A stretch of DNA of 64,000 nucleotides, from contig OZ220737.1 in NCBI GenBank assembly GCA_965116935.1, positions 2,170,001 through 2,234,000 on the forward strand, read 5' to 3'. Shown here piece by piece: positions 44,601 through 51,862 of this stretch (its first letter is position 1; every line of letters begins with the position of its first letter). Both the position numbers and the translations under genes were made by a program. This DNA is from VXYL01 sp965116935. GTDB lineage: Bacteria > Pseudomonadota > Gammaproteobacteria > Pseudomonadales > Azotimanducaceae. The notes under the pieces are model-generated. The model made no database searches. It had not been told where the DNA came from and worked only from the letters and a program-made list of their open reading frames with translations.

Positions 44601-46629
44601 CGTTGAAGTCGCCTACCCCTGCGACCTTGAACTCGGTGTTTGTCGTGAGGTTCGCGGGGCTTGCGCCTTGGCCGGCGACCAATCTGCCGTTCATCGGGTG
44701 GTAGAGCCAGCGCCCGTCGTCATGCCGGAGCATTACGTCGGCGCGTCCGTCGCCATTGAAGTCGCCTACCCCGGCGGCACCGTATCTGACATCGGCAGTG
44801 ATGTTGGCTGGTCCCGCGGCGCCCGATAGCACGTGGCGTCCGGCCATGGGATAGTAGTGCCATGCCCCTGTGCGGTGGCGAAGCAGCACATCGTCCCTTT
44901 CGTCGCCGTTGAAGTCGCCGATTCCCGCGACCGAGTAGTTCACGTCCCGCGTCAGATTGACCGCGCCGGCGGACTTCGGTTCCCTGCCATCCATCAGATA
45001 GAGATACCAGCGGCCATCGGCATGACGCAGAAGCACGTCGGCATTGCGGTCGCCGTCGAAATCTCCGAGGTGGCTGCCGGCGATGGGCGCCGATCGACCC
45101 GAATCTGCGGCGAAGGCCACCGTCACCACATAGCGGCCATAGGTGCTTCGGTTGAATCCACGCACGGCGATGTACCAAAAGCCGGGGCCGACGGCCTGGC
45201 TGATCTGGAAGTTGAGCCGCTCGCCGCTGTCGTCGTCGGCGGCGACCAGCCTGCCCTGTGCATCCAGCAGAGAACCGTGTGTGTCTGTGGACCCGGTCGT
45301 GCCCACGCGAAGCGTGCCGGCCGCGGCAACGCGGACCCGAAACACGTCGACGTCGCCGCGCCACTGGATTTCGCCCCGCGTTGTGGAGCGCAAGGCCACG
45401 GGTGTCGCGTTCACGTATTCGTCGCCGTGGTCGTCCGCGGCCAACTCCGCCGGCCGGGTAAAGGTCTCCAAATCCAGATCAGTGGCCAGGTCCGGATACT
45501 CCGATGCATAGAGATGGACGTAGTAGGTTCCCGCCGGCGGCGCGGAGTAAGGCATCGTCAGCCTGACGTTGTGGAAGCTCTGCCCGGGCGGAAGGGTGCC
45601 GTTGTCACCGTATGCGCCGGCGAGCGATTTTCGTCCTGCGATGTAGCCCTTTGTGTACGGGTCAGGCGTTGCCGTCAGCCAAAGCGTCAGATGCAGTGTG
45701 CCGGAAGTCCAGCGGCTGCCGGTGTTTGCGATCCGCTCAACCTCCAAGGTCAATTCGTCGCCCCTGATGAGATAGGAGACCGTGCCGGCCATGTCGATGC
45801 GGGTGGACGGCCCGGGTTCCACCGCCAAGGTGTCCGTGAACGTGAAAAGGTCGAGGGCCCTTTCCAGCTCCGGCCATTCCGACAGATAGAAGTGAACGTA
45901 ATACCTCCCTTGTGGAGGCGCGCTGTAGGGCGTCGTCAGCCTGACGTCCTTGAAGCTCTGGCCCGGGGGCAGGGTTCCGTTGTCGCCGTGGGAGCCGGCA
46001 AGCGACGCCCGCGCTGCGACGTGGCCGGTGGTGTAGGGGTCGGGGCTCGCGGTCAGCCACATCGTGAGATAAAGCGTGCCCGATCTGCGGTAGCGGCCGA
46101 GATTGGCAATCTCCCCAGCCGCCAGCGTGACTTCGCCGCCGGCGATCGAGTAGGAGAGAGTCCCCTGCATTCGCACACGGCTCGCCGCCTCGGGCTCAAC
46201 GGTGAGCGTGCTGGTCGCGGTCTTCAGGTCGAGGGCGGTGTCAAGGTCCGGCCACTCGGCTACATAGAGGTGTACGTAATGGGTACCTGCCGCCGGCTCG
46301 GTGTATGGCGTGGTCAGACGGACGTTCCGATACTGGTGGTTTGGACGCAGCCTGCCTTCGCCATCGAGCGCGTGGAGGGACACGCGGGCTGCCCTGTGAC
46401 CCGTCGTGTAGGGATCAGGGCCGGCGGTTAGCCACAGCGTCAGATAGAGCGTGCCGGTGGTGGCGGTCGAACCATAGTTGACGATTCGATCCACTTCGAT
46501 CGTGACCTGATCGCCACTGATGCTGTACGACCACGCACCTTCCACGCGAACCTCGGCGGCTGCCTCGATCCCCGCGAAGCACGTTGCGACGAAGACCCAG
46601 CATGCGCAACGGTGCCCAAAGGGCGTCAC
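41629..46629 (-). CDS. Secreted subtilisin-like (S8) protease with CARDB-like, PPC and FG-GAP/VCBS repeats
   Basis: This is about 1666 residues from the GTG at 46629, which overlaps the upstream stop and precedes a signal peptide (CWVFVATCFAGIEAAAEV). Domains in order begin with three copies of a 115-residue beta-sandwich (about 25-385; GTLYLTLWLTAxPDPYTxG...YYVHxYxxE). A PPC-like domain (385-490) is followed by six or seven FG-GAP-like units (500-790; GDFNGDGRDDVLLRHxxGRWYYYPM) with DxDGDxxxD calcium-type loops. A second PPC-like domain comes next, then the S8 catalytic domain with VAVIDSG (Asp about 1125), HGTHVAG (His about 1184) and GTSMAAPH (Ser about 1374). The C-terminus carries two more calcium-like loops. 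It is the middle gene of a three-gene coupled operon. I expect an extracellular protease, possibly surface-bound. Confidence 0.86.
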   Translation of the reverse strand: MTPFGHRCACWVFVATCFAGIEAAAEVRVEGAWSYSISGDQVTIEVDRIVNYGSTATTGTLYLTLWLTAGPDPYTTGHRAARVSLHALDGEGRLRPNHQYRNVRLTTPYTEPAAGTHYVHLYVAEWPDLDTALDLKTATSTLTVEPEAASRVRMQGTLSYSIAGGEVTLAAGEIANLGRYRRSGTLYLTMWLTASPDPYTTGHVAARASLAGSHGDNGTLPPGQSFKDVRLTTPYSAPPQGRYYVHFYLSEWPELERALDLFTFTDTLAVEPGPSTRIDMAGTVSYLIRGDELTLEVERIANTGSRWTSGTLHLTLWLTATPDPYTKGYIAGRKSLAGAYGDNGTLPPGQSFHNVRLTMPYSAPPAGTYYVHLYASEYPDLATDLDLETFTRPAELAADDHGDEYVNATPVALRSTTRGEIQWRGDVDVFRVRVAAAGTLRVGTTGSTDTHGSLLDAQGRLVAADDDSGERLNFQISQAVGPGFWYIAVRGFNRSTYGRYVVTVAFAADSGRSAPIAGSHLGDFDGDRNADVLLRHADGRWYLYLMDGREPKSAGAVNLTRDVNYSVAGIGDFNGDERDDVLLRHRTGAWHYYPMAGRHVLSGAAGPANITADVRYGAAGVGDFNGDGRADVMLRHDDGRWLYHPMNGRLVAGQGASPANLTTNTEFKVAGVGDFNGDGRDDILLRHRDGRWLYYPMNGARTITGQGAAALTQDLAYNVVGTGDFDGDGRDDVVLRNTNGRWHYYRMDGRRIASGSGTASLTHNTDYRVAGIGDMNGDGRDDVLLRHAGGRWYFYPMSGRRAGSGRGSVNLTGDLRWGIPRPLPAPAQAASTISGSLAVASGQVLDGDTPDPGNSRQQNDSIDSAQRIPSPVSVAGHASADEDTHDVYLLTLPASTRISLAIADADADLDLHLAETDGTIVAESLGVDDLEAIHTHRTGDHLVLVSAHSGASNYTLVAAVSGATRRASAAASMRAEATSRDGAFVAGELIVDVPASATATAAALPAEAMDDLMRMGLAPRAASPSGALLVRAGGAIPRLSATPFLPAGFRYADPALHDRAATLLQRKQLLASGRFDGVQPNYIYHAMAVPNDPYFPHQWHYPFIGLPQAWDTTTGDDDVVVAVIDSGVVTDHPDLASRILLDARRRPAGFDFISDPNVAADGDGIDSDPYDEGDQELFGTATFHGTHVAGTIGAATNNGTGVAGVMWRGRILPVRVLGRTGGSSLDVAEGIRYAAGLPNLSRTLPPKAADIINLSLGIANPNCAPYPPVDTATRSAIEDAIGAGTIVVVAAGNDNCHWPDPMTTIDDVVSVGAIDQVGRAPYSNFGSELDVVAPGGNVQADVNGDGRIDGVLSVAADDSQGHPEPVYRSYQGTSMAAPHVAGVFGLMLAVNPRLEPSDITRLLAGTHADPAAGPITRDRGAPGWDEEFGHGLIDASRAVRVARAIQGGNATDPPDRMVLAVSPSSLHFDATATVLRMELSNVGTGTLSIRSVSPDRAWMSVSFDEWPLVVVNVDRTGLFEGTFSGSIQIDSDGGSIGVPVTLRVQRAVTQADVGRVHVLALKPETYETRAHATTSARDGYAYALPELPTGQYVIAAGTDRDNDGYICDAGEACGVWPLRDSPGIVDLDGDRRVDFGVSIDLFASIVSQSARASRVAPEGFQRVAVP

Positions 46630-47261
46630 GGCGCTGGACTCGACCGGAGATAAATCGCGTCGCCGCAGGCAACCTCGCCGGCAAACACGGTTTCCCCGGT
46701 CGTTGCACGTGCAACGAGGGTACTTTGCGCCGCTAGCGCATCGCAGCTCCAAAGTGAGGTCTCCCGAGCAGCCAGCGTCCGTTCCGGAGCGGTCCCCAGC
46801 GCAACCGACAGCACACGCTCGCTGTCTGGCGGGCTCACGTTGCGAACGAGGAGGAACGACCCGGATGGGTTCTTGGCGTGCGACACCGTCCATGTATCCG
46901 TGCCCAGCGCGACCTCCTTGGCTGGGGCGGCTTCCATGCGCGAGGATCGGACTGCGGTGCTGGCGACCGGCGGAGCGGCGGCATCCTGGGTCTTGTTCTC
47001 GCCGGAAGGATCAACCGGTGCTGAAATGACGTCACGGCCATCCGCGGCGGCGAGCTGATCGGCAAGGGCAGCAGGTGCTGTCGTTCCGAGCAGCGCGAGG
47101 CAGGCGGCAAGCAGGACGTTCCAAACGGTGTTGCCGTCAAGAGCCCGGGGCAGAACGAACCCCCCATTCCGGCGCGCGATGCCGCCCGCTTCCTCTTCCA
47201 GGCAGCGAACATCCGCGGCTGCGCCGCTGCTTGGTCCCGTTGTCCGAGTTCCTGATGGCAA
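46626..47261 (-). CDS. Unknown exported protein at the head of the protease operon
   Basis: The coding evidence is a clear signal peptide (VWNVLLAACLALLGTTAPAALA) followed by about 145 residues ending in a beta-rich domain (GTDTWTVSHAKNPSGSFLLVRNVS, TLVARATTGETVFAGEVACGDAIYL). Its stop overlaps the GTG of the protease gene by 3 bp (GTGA). The start is uncertain. No ATG or GTG lies near the signal peptide in this frame, and the TTG at 47261 is the nearest candidate, giving a long N-terminal extension. A mutation in the start region is possible. The open frame further upstream only translates repeat DNA. I recognise no family. Confidence 0.5.
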   Translation of the reverse strand: MPSGTRTTGPSSGAAADVRCLEEEAGGIARRNGGFVLPRALDGNTVWNVLLAACLALLGTTAPAALADQLAAADGRDVISAPVDPSGENKTQDAAAPPVASTAVRSSRMEAAPAKEVALGTDTWTVSHAKNPSGSFLLVRNVSPPDSERVLSVALGTAPERTLAARETSLWSCDALAAQSTLVARATTGETVFAGEVACGDAIYLRSSPAP

Positions 47262-47312
47262 TGCCAGCGAGGCTCTGCCTCCGACCGACGAGGCATGTGC
47301 GGTTCGAGGGCC

Positions 47313-47390
47313 GTAGGGGACGGGCTTGTCCCGTCCCGTTTTGGGCGTTGCGACGGACTCGGCACGGGACGGGACAAGCCCGTCCCCTAC
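47313..47390. repeat. 78-bp near-perfect hairpin (GTAGGGGACGGGCTTGTCCC family)
   Basis: GTAGGGGACGGGCTTGTCCC and its inverse GGGACAAGCCCGTCCCCTAC, each with extra internal GTCCCGT/ACGGGAC pairing, flank a loop of about 24 bp. This is a different palindrome family from the AAGGCAT and GAGGGCG types. It lies upstream of the protease operon. It could be an extragenic palindrome or a terminator-like structure. Confidence 0.75.
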
Positions 47391-47444
47391 GAGCTTCCAT
47401 CCCGCCGAGGACGCCGAGTCGCTGACGTGCGAGGAACGGGCTGG

Positions 47445-47571
47445 GCCTCGGAGGGAAGGCATCCTGCCTTCCCTATGCGCCGACAGGCGCTTTTTCACAC
47501 GCCACAATGAATCGGGTGCGCTGGCGCGCACCGAAAGGCAGAATGCCTTCACTCCGAGGCCCTCACTCGAG
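47445..47571. repeat. Inverted repeat with AGGGAAGGCAT core
   Basis: The left arm GCCTCGGAGGGAAGGCATCC and a diverged right arm (AAGGCAGAATGCCTTCACTCCGAGGC) enclose two small stems (GCGCCGACAGGCGC and GGTGCGCTGGCGCGCACC). It shares the core of the CTAG-flanked elements, but I see no CTAG or other target duplication here, so it is probably a decayed relative. Confidence 0.65.
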
Positions 47572-47590
47572 TCAAGTCGTCCAAGCATCA

Positions 47591-47694
47591 GGTGGTGTCT
47601 CACTTTGACCGGCCTCCGGCTCTTTGGAGGGAGGGCGAGACGCCCTCCCTCCAAACCGCGCCACGCGCTGCGTAAGTCAAAGTGAGACACCACC
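47591..47694. mobile_element. MITE-A copy 1: 104-bp element with 8-bp target duplication
   Basis: The terminal inverted repeats are GGTGGTGTCTCACTTTGAC at the left and its perfect inverse at the right, around a GGAGGGAGGGCGAGACGCCC-type palindrome. AAGCATCA occurs immediately on both sides (47583-47590 and 47695-47702), an 8-bp target-site duplication. No coding capacity. The perfect termini and duplication suggest a fairly recent insertion. Confidence 0.88.
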
Positions 47695-47702
47695 AAGCAT
47701 CA

Positions 47703-48033
47703 ACGTGTTGCGCGTTTTGTTCCATGGAAGGCCCTCGCAAATGCAACCTGACCGTAAACCAAAGCGGTGCTCAAGGATTCTAGCCATGGGCACTTCCCCT
47801 CAACGGTGACTTTCGGCGCAGTTAAAGCACCGACTTCGTTTGCAGTCAAGTCGCCGACGCGCCGTTCGCTGCGCTGTCCCGTTCCCCAAGCTGAAGCGCA
47901 ACGCCTCGCTTCATGCTCATTTCCCTATTGGAATGGACTCCGCCGGCGAGGGCCGCGAACGCCGTCGTGATAGGATCGCAACCCAGAGGCAGGCAAAGGC
48001 AGGGGGCGAGACGATGGATTGGCGGAAAGCGAC
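47703..48033. other. Intergenic, no gene seen
   Basis: The 330 bp before the DUF3540 gene contain no convincing open frame. They include the leader of the 48034 gene and are less GC-rich between 47720 and 47860 than the surroundings. I could not assign promoters. Confidence 0.45.
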
Positions 48034-48663
48034 ATGAACGACCGTGGCAGTGCAGGATTGCGGCAGGAGGCCGAACGGGAGCACGAGGCGGACAGCGGCG
48101 GCGAGCCCGGGTTCGTCGAGCATCTGCTCGCCGGGCGCGCGGAGCGCGCGCCGGCGCCGAACGATCCGTACGGCGGGCAGTTGACCGCGTCGGAGATCCT
48201 GTCCTGGGCGGGCGCGGAAGGAACGCTGGCGGACGGCCGGATGGCGCGGGTCGGGTTCTCCTGCCTGGTCCGTCCGGTGCCGGGCGACCGCGTGCTGATC
48301 TGGCCGGTGGAGGACGGCTGCTGCTGGGTGCTGGCCATTCTGGAACGCCGCAGCGCGAGTGACCCGGCGGTGCTCGCCATTCCGGGTGCCGCGGCGCTGG
48401 AGGCGTCGCGCATCGCGCTGTCGGCGCAGGCCGTTCACATCGCAGCCGGCGATCTGGTGACGAGCGTGCGCAACAGGCACGTCGTCGCCGACACCAGCAC
48501 CGAGTCGAGCCGCCTGCGCGTGACGCAGGTCGACACCGACATCCGCCGTGCGCGGCATGCCGCCGACACCGTCGACGGCACCTTCCTGCAGCGCATGGGT
48601 ACGTGGATGTCGACGACGGTGCGGGAGGCGCGTCTGACGGCGAGGTCGTTCCTGTTCAACTGA
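48034..48663 (+). CDS. DUF3540 protein, T6SS spike-associated
   Basis: The protein has 209 residues from the ATG at 48034 (a TTG at 48019 is an alternative). DUF3540 features are a short OB-like strand region (ARVGFSCLVRPVPGDRVLIWPVEDGCCWVLAILER) followed by a beta-solenoid-like stretch (AVLAIPGAAALEASRIALSAQAVHIAAGDLVTSVRNRHVVAD). The C-terminal part, with RRARHAADTVDGTFLQR, is helical. DUF3540 genes are found with DUF2169 and DUF4150 genes in T6SS loci, and all three are in this window. It is probably part of the spike or effector-loading assembly. It is separated from the main T6SS run by about 16 kb of accessory DNA. Confidence 0.8.
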   Translation: MNDRGSAGLRQEAEREHEADSGGEPGFVEHLLAGRAERAPAPNDPYGGQLTASEILSWAGAEGTLADGRMARVGFSCLVRPVPGDRVLIWPVEDGCCWVLAILERRSASDPAVLAIPGAAALEASRIALSAQAVHIAAGDLVTSVRNRHVVADTSTESSRLRVTQVDTDIRRARHAADTVDGTFLQRMGTWMSTTVREARLTARSFLFN

Positions 48664-48780
48664 GCCGAAGACACGGGCGCGCGGCCGCCGCCCTCGCCCG
48701 GCTGAAGCGGTGCCCCGCGCCTCGGCGCCGGCGGTCGCTCTGTGCAGCGGCCTTGTCGGCGAACGAGGGTAGCCCCTCAG

Positions 48781-49830
48781 TCAGTCGTCCGGACGAACCG
48801 GAAGGTCGACGATCATCTCGGTGTAGTGGCCCGCCGCGGACTTGACGCGAATGCGGCCGCCGTGGCTGCGCACGATGTCCGCCGACAGCGCGAGCCCGAG
48901 CCCGGTGCCGCGATCGCTGGGCTTGGTGGTGAAAAACGGATTGAAGATCTTGTCCACGATGTCGGCGGGAATGCCGGTGCCGTTGTCCCGCACGCACACC
49001 GCGACCGTGTTGGCGCGGCGGCGGGTCGACAGCGACACGACGGGCCGCCAGTCGTCGCCGCCGCCGGCGCGGCGCTTCGCGTCGGTCGCGTCGCAGGCGT
49101 TGCTGACAAGGGCGACCACTACCCGGCCGAGGTCCTGCGGCACCGCCTCGACGTCGCCGGCAGCGACGTCGTAGCGGGTCACGATCTCGACGTCGAAGTC
49201 GGCGTCCCGGGCGCGGGCGCTGTGATAGGCGAGGCGTGCATGCTCGTCCACGAGGTCGTTGATGGGGATGGGCCGAGCCTCGCCGCCGCGGCGGCCCATG
49301 GTGAGCATGGCGCGAACGATGCGCTCGGCGCGCGCCGCGTGGAAGAGGATGCGTTCGAGATCGTGGTTGATGTCGGTGCTGAGACCGGCGGCGTGCTCGC
49401 GCTGGTCGCCGTCGGGGCCGTCGTTTGCCTCGGCGACAACGCCGGCGAGTGTCTCGTTGAGTTCCTGCTGCAGTTCCATGCAGCCTTCCGTGAAGTTCTT
49501 CACGAAGTTCAGCGGATTGAGCAACTCGTGGGCGACGCCGGCGCTGAGTTCGCCAAGCGCCGCGAGCTTCTCGCGCATGACGATTCGGTCCTGCGCCCGT
49601 TCCAGTTCCGCCAGCGCTTCCTCGAGGCGGCGGTTGACTTGGCGCAACTCGTCCGCCTGCCGCTGCACCGTCTGCAGCCGCTCGGCGCTCTCCCGCCGCG
49701 CCCGCGCTCCGGCGCGGATGGCGGCGAGAATGGCCTGTGTGGGGCGGCTCTCGCCGGTGGCCGCCAGGAGCTGGTCCAGCGCGGTGGCCTGCTCCGCATC
49801 AAGGCGCAATGTCAGCGTGCGTGGCGGCAT
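48781..49830 (-). CDS. Orphan sensor histidine kinase with an N-terminal ribbon-helix-helix-like segment
   Basis: This is 349 residues from the ATG at 49830. Residues 1-45 (MPPRTLTLRLDAEQATALDQ and on through TGESRPTQAILAAI) look like a CopG/RHH DNA-binding module. A coiled coil (about 50-105) leads into the H-box GELSAGVAHELLNPLNFVKNF. The catalytic domain has the N-box VVALVSNACDATDA, the G1 box VRDNGTGIP, the F-box KIFNPFFTTK and the G2 box GTGLGLALS. No membrane segment or response-regulator gene is nearby. HisKA plus HATPase_c would phosphorylate a partner encoded elsewhere. An RHH-kinase fusion is unusual. An alternative view is that the N-terminus is only a dimerisation helix. The kinase call itself is firm. 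Confidence 0.86.
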   Translation of the reverse strand: MPPRTLTLRLDAEQATALDQLLAATGESRPTQAILAAIRAGARARRESAERLQTVQRQADELRQVNRRLEEALAELERAQDRIVMREKLAALGELSAGVAHELLNPLNFVKNFTEGCMELQQELNETLAGVVAEANDGPDGDQREHAAGLSTDINHDLERILFHAARAERIVRAMLTMGRRGGEARPIPINDLVDEHARLAYHSARARDADFDVEIVTRYDVAAGDVEAVPQDLGRVVVALVSNACDATDAKRRAGGGDDWRPVVSLSTRRRANTVAVCVRDNGTGIPADIVDKIFNPFFTTKPSDRGTGLGLALSADIVRSHGGRIRVKSAAGHYTEMIVDLPVRPDD

Positions 49831-50056
49831 CGTGCCGGTTCTCCGGTTGCGCTGGCGACGAACGAAGACGCAGCCGCAGGATGCAAGGGCCGGGCATCGG
49901 CGCGACGCGCCCACAACGGGCCGTGACGGAACGGACTTGCCATCGGGAGACACATCGCGAAACGACATTACCATGCCTCGCCACCGCCGCGCCGTTCCGT
50001 CGTTCCACCACCTCGCAGCACAAGGCCGTGGCGGCCAATCACGTACCCCGTTGACA

Positions 50057-50104
50057 GACCAAGAAGGTGCCTGACCAAGAAGATGCCTGAGCAAGAAGGT
50101 GCCT
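50057..50104. repeat. Three tandem 16-bp repeats
   Basis: GACCAAGAAGGTGCCT, GACCAAGAAGATGCCT and GAGCAAGAAGGTGCCT lie head to tail, about 225 bp upstream of the kinase start on the opposite strand. They could be an iterated protein-binding site or a replication-slippage product. Confidence 0.9.
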
Positions 50105-50255
50105 CAAAGCCGAGCCAACACCAACGTGTCGGCCGGATGGCGCGGTGAGAGGTGTTTCGGAGCGAGGGCCCATCACGCTCCTCGCGCCGAAGGCGAAGCA
50201 ACCAAGGGCTGGAAGGTGCAACCAGCCCCTCCCCGCGAGACGGGCCCGCCCATTG

Positions 50256-50893
50256 GCGAACGCGCTGCGGACGGATCCGGGGGCGCTGCGGCGGGTGTCG
50301 GCGCAGCGGCCGGAGGAGGTGGCGCTGGGGTCGCTGCAGCGGCGGCTGGACTGGCTGGGGGAGGATCGGCACCGGATGGAGTCGCGGCTGCGCTCGGAGC
50401 TGTGGGAGTTCTACCCGGAGTTCGAGGCGATGGCGACGGGCCTGAAGGTGGGTCTGGCGACGGAGTGGGTGCTGACGCTGCTGGAGAGGCTGCCGCGGCC
50501 GGGCGCGGTGCGCGCGGACGAGCGTCGGCGCTGGGACGCGCTGGTGGACGCGTACCACTGTCTGGGTTTCCGGCAGTTCGCGGGGCGGGGTCTTCGGCAT
50601 GTTGCGGTCTGGGAGGGGCACTGGCTGGCGCTTCTGGGCTGGCAGTCGGCGCCGCGTTCAAGTGCGCGCCGCGGGATCGCTGGCTGGGTTGGCACCGTTC
50701 GGTGCAGTTCCGTCGCCTGCACCTGATCGCGAACAACACGCGCTTTCTGGTGCGTCGGGGATTCCGAACCTGGCGCAACAACATCGTCCTCGCCGTCGTC
50801 TTCCACAACGGCTTCCGCTGCCTGCCCGAGGCCACCGACACTACGTCATGCGCCGAAGCGACGCCCTCGACGCCATCCTCTCCGCCGACTGAC
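50256..50893 (+). pseudogene. Frameshifted DUF4338 (DruA-like) gene
   Basis: The reading frame shifts at least twice. The first frame gives LWEFYPEFEAMA and CLGFRQFAGRGLRHVAVWEGHWLALLGW. The second continues with AAFKCAPRDRWLGWHRSVQFRRLHLIANNTRFLV, the strongest DUF4338 signature (family A-x-K-x-x-x-R-D-x-W-I-G-W). The third resumes with GIPNLAQQ near 50760. DUF4338 is the family of DruA of the Druantia defence system and of transposase-like proteins. As read, no full-length product can be made. A lone decayed gene is more likely a transposon relic than a defence system. Confidence 0.65.
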
Positions 50894-51134
50894 ACCCAAA
50901 AACGACGGATCGCGTCCGCCGATCCGAAAAAAACCTCCAACCCCCCCCAAACACCGGCGCCAACAACGCCCCCGTCAGAACGACAAAAACTCCACGCCGC
51001 CATGCCCGTCACCGCACACCTCGCCTCTCGACACCGCCAGCGTGCAATCACCCTGCCACCGGCTGGGAACCGGATTGGCATTCGAGCGCGACGCGTGGTA
51101 TGGTGGCGACCTTAACCGTGCGAGGAGGAACGAC

Positions 51135-51860
51135 GTGAGCGGCGAGGAAGAAGACTCCAAGTCCGGCGCTGGCGATTCTGGGGCGGGCGAGCCAGAGGAG
51201 AACAGCGTCGAGATGAGCGACCTGTTTCGCTCGGAGACCGCCATTTCATGGCTGGACCTGCGCCTTGATGTGGCAGACGGCATTGTGCGCTCGGCGGCAA
51301 GCGAGGATATCACCCTTGCCGAGGACAGGGACATCCGGGTCACGGGCACGCTCACCAACATTCGGGGAAGCCGGGACATCACGGTCGGGGGCGACTATAC
51401 CCGAATCGTCTCAGACGACGGCAAAAAGCCGCCATTTTTTCAGGTACCGTTCAAGAACGATTACCGTACAAGGCGGGAACTTTTCGCGCTGTCGGGCGCC
51501 AAGATCACCGAGGTGGTTCGGGGCGGCGTGCGCCTCCACGCCAAACGCGAGAGCGAAGCGATCGTGGGTGGCGGCTACGCGTCGCAGAACGTGGGGCCGT
51601 TCCTCAAGATCGCCGGGATGTACGACGTGATGTGCTGGGGCGGCTGGACGGAGGCGGACGTCGCCCGCAACGAAGTGGCGGACGCCGTGATCAAGGCGTA
51701 CTACGTCTATGCGCACGCGGCGGGGCTTCGCGTTGCGAGTGCCTACCACTACTTTGACGACTTCGTCCAGCGCATCGAGAACTTCACCACGCTCAATGAC
51801 AACACGACGTTGGCCGAGGAGCTCGACGGTCCAGGTTCCGGGGAAATTTTGGAGAGTTAG
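51135..51860 (+). CDS. Stand-alone T6SS needle-like (gp5C-type beta-helix) protein
   Basis: This is 241 residues from the GTG at 51135, preceded by GAGGAGGAAC. After an acidic leader (1-45) comes a run of short hydrophobic/glycine repeats typical of the VgrG needle (EDITLAEDRDIRVTGTLTNI, RDITVGGDYTRIV; V-x-G-x-x-x-x-x-V spacing). Then come AKITEVVRGGVRLHAKRESEAIVGGGY and MYDVMCWGGWTEAD, a block resembling the end of the beta-helix part of the 2077-residue protein. It lies 2 bp before the next gene, with DUF4150 following. I infer a spike component that bridges the truncated VgrG-like proteins and the tip, or a paralogue of the giant protein's head. Confidence 0.6.
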   Translation: MSGEEEDSKSGAGDSGAGEPEENSVEMSDLFRSETAISWLDLRLDVADGIVRSAASEDITLAEDRDIRVTGTLTNIRGSRDITVGGDYTRIVSDDGKKPPFFQVPFKNDYRTRRELFALSGAKITEVVRGGVRLHAKRESEAIVGGGYASQNVGPFLKIAGMYDVMCWGGWTEADVARNEVADAVIKAYYVYAHAAGLRVASAYHYFDDFVQRIENFTTLNDNTTLAEELDGPGSGEILES

Positions 51861-51862
51861 CC

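Noticed and set aside
50256..50893. DruA-like sequence as part of a Druantia defence system
   Set aside because: The gene is frameshifted and no DruB-E genes are near. DUF4338 also occurs in transposon-like genes.
50905..50926. Perfect 7-bp stem CGGATCG/CGATCCG followed by seven A residues, considered as a terminator
   Set aside because: On the plus strand the tail is A rather than U. On the minus strand the U-run would precede the stem. Neither gives an intrinsic terminator.
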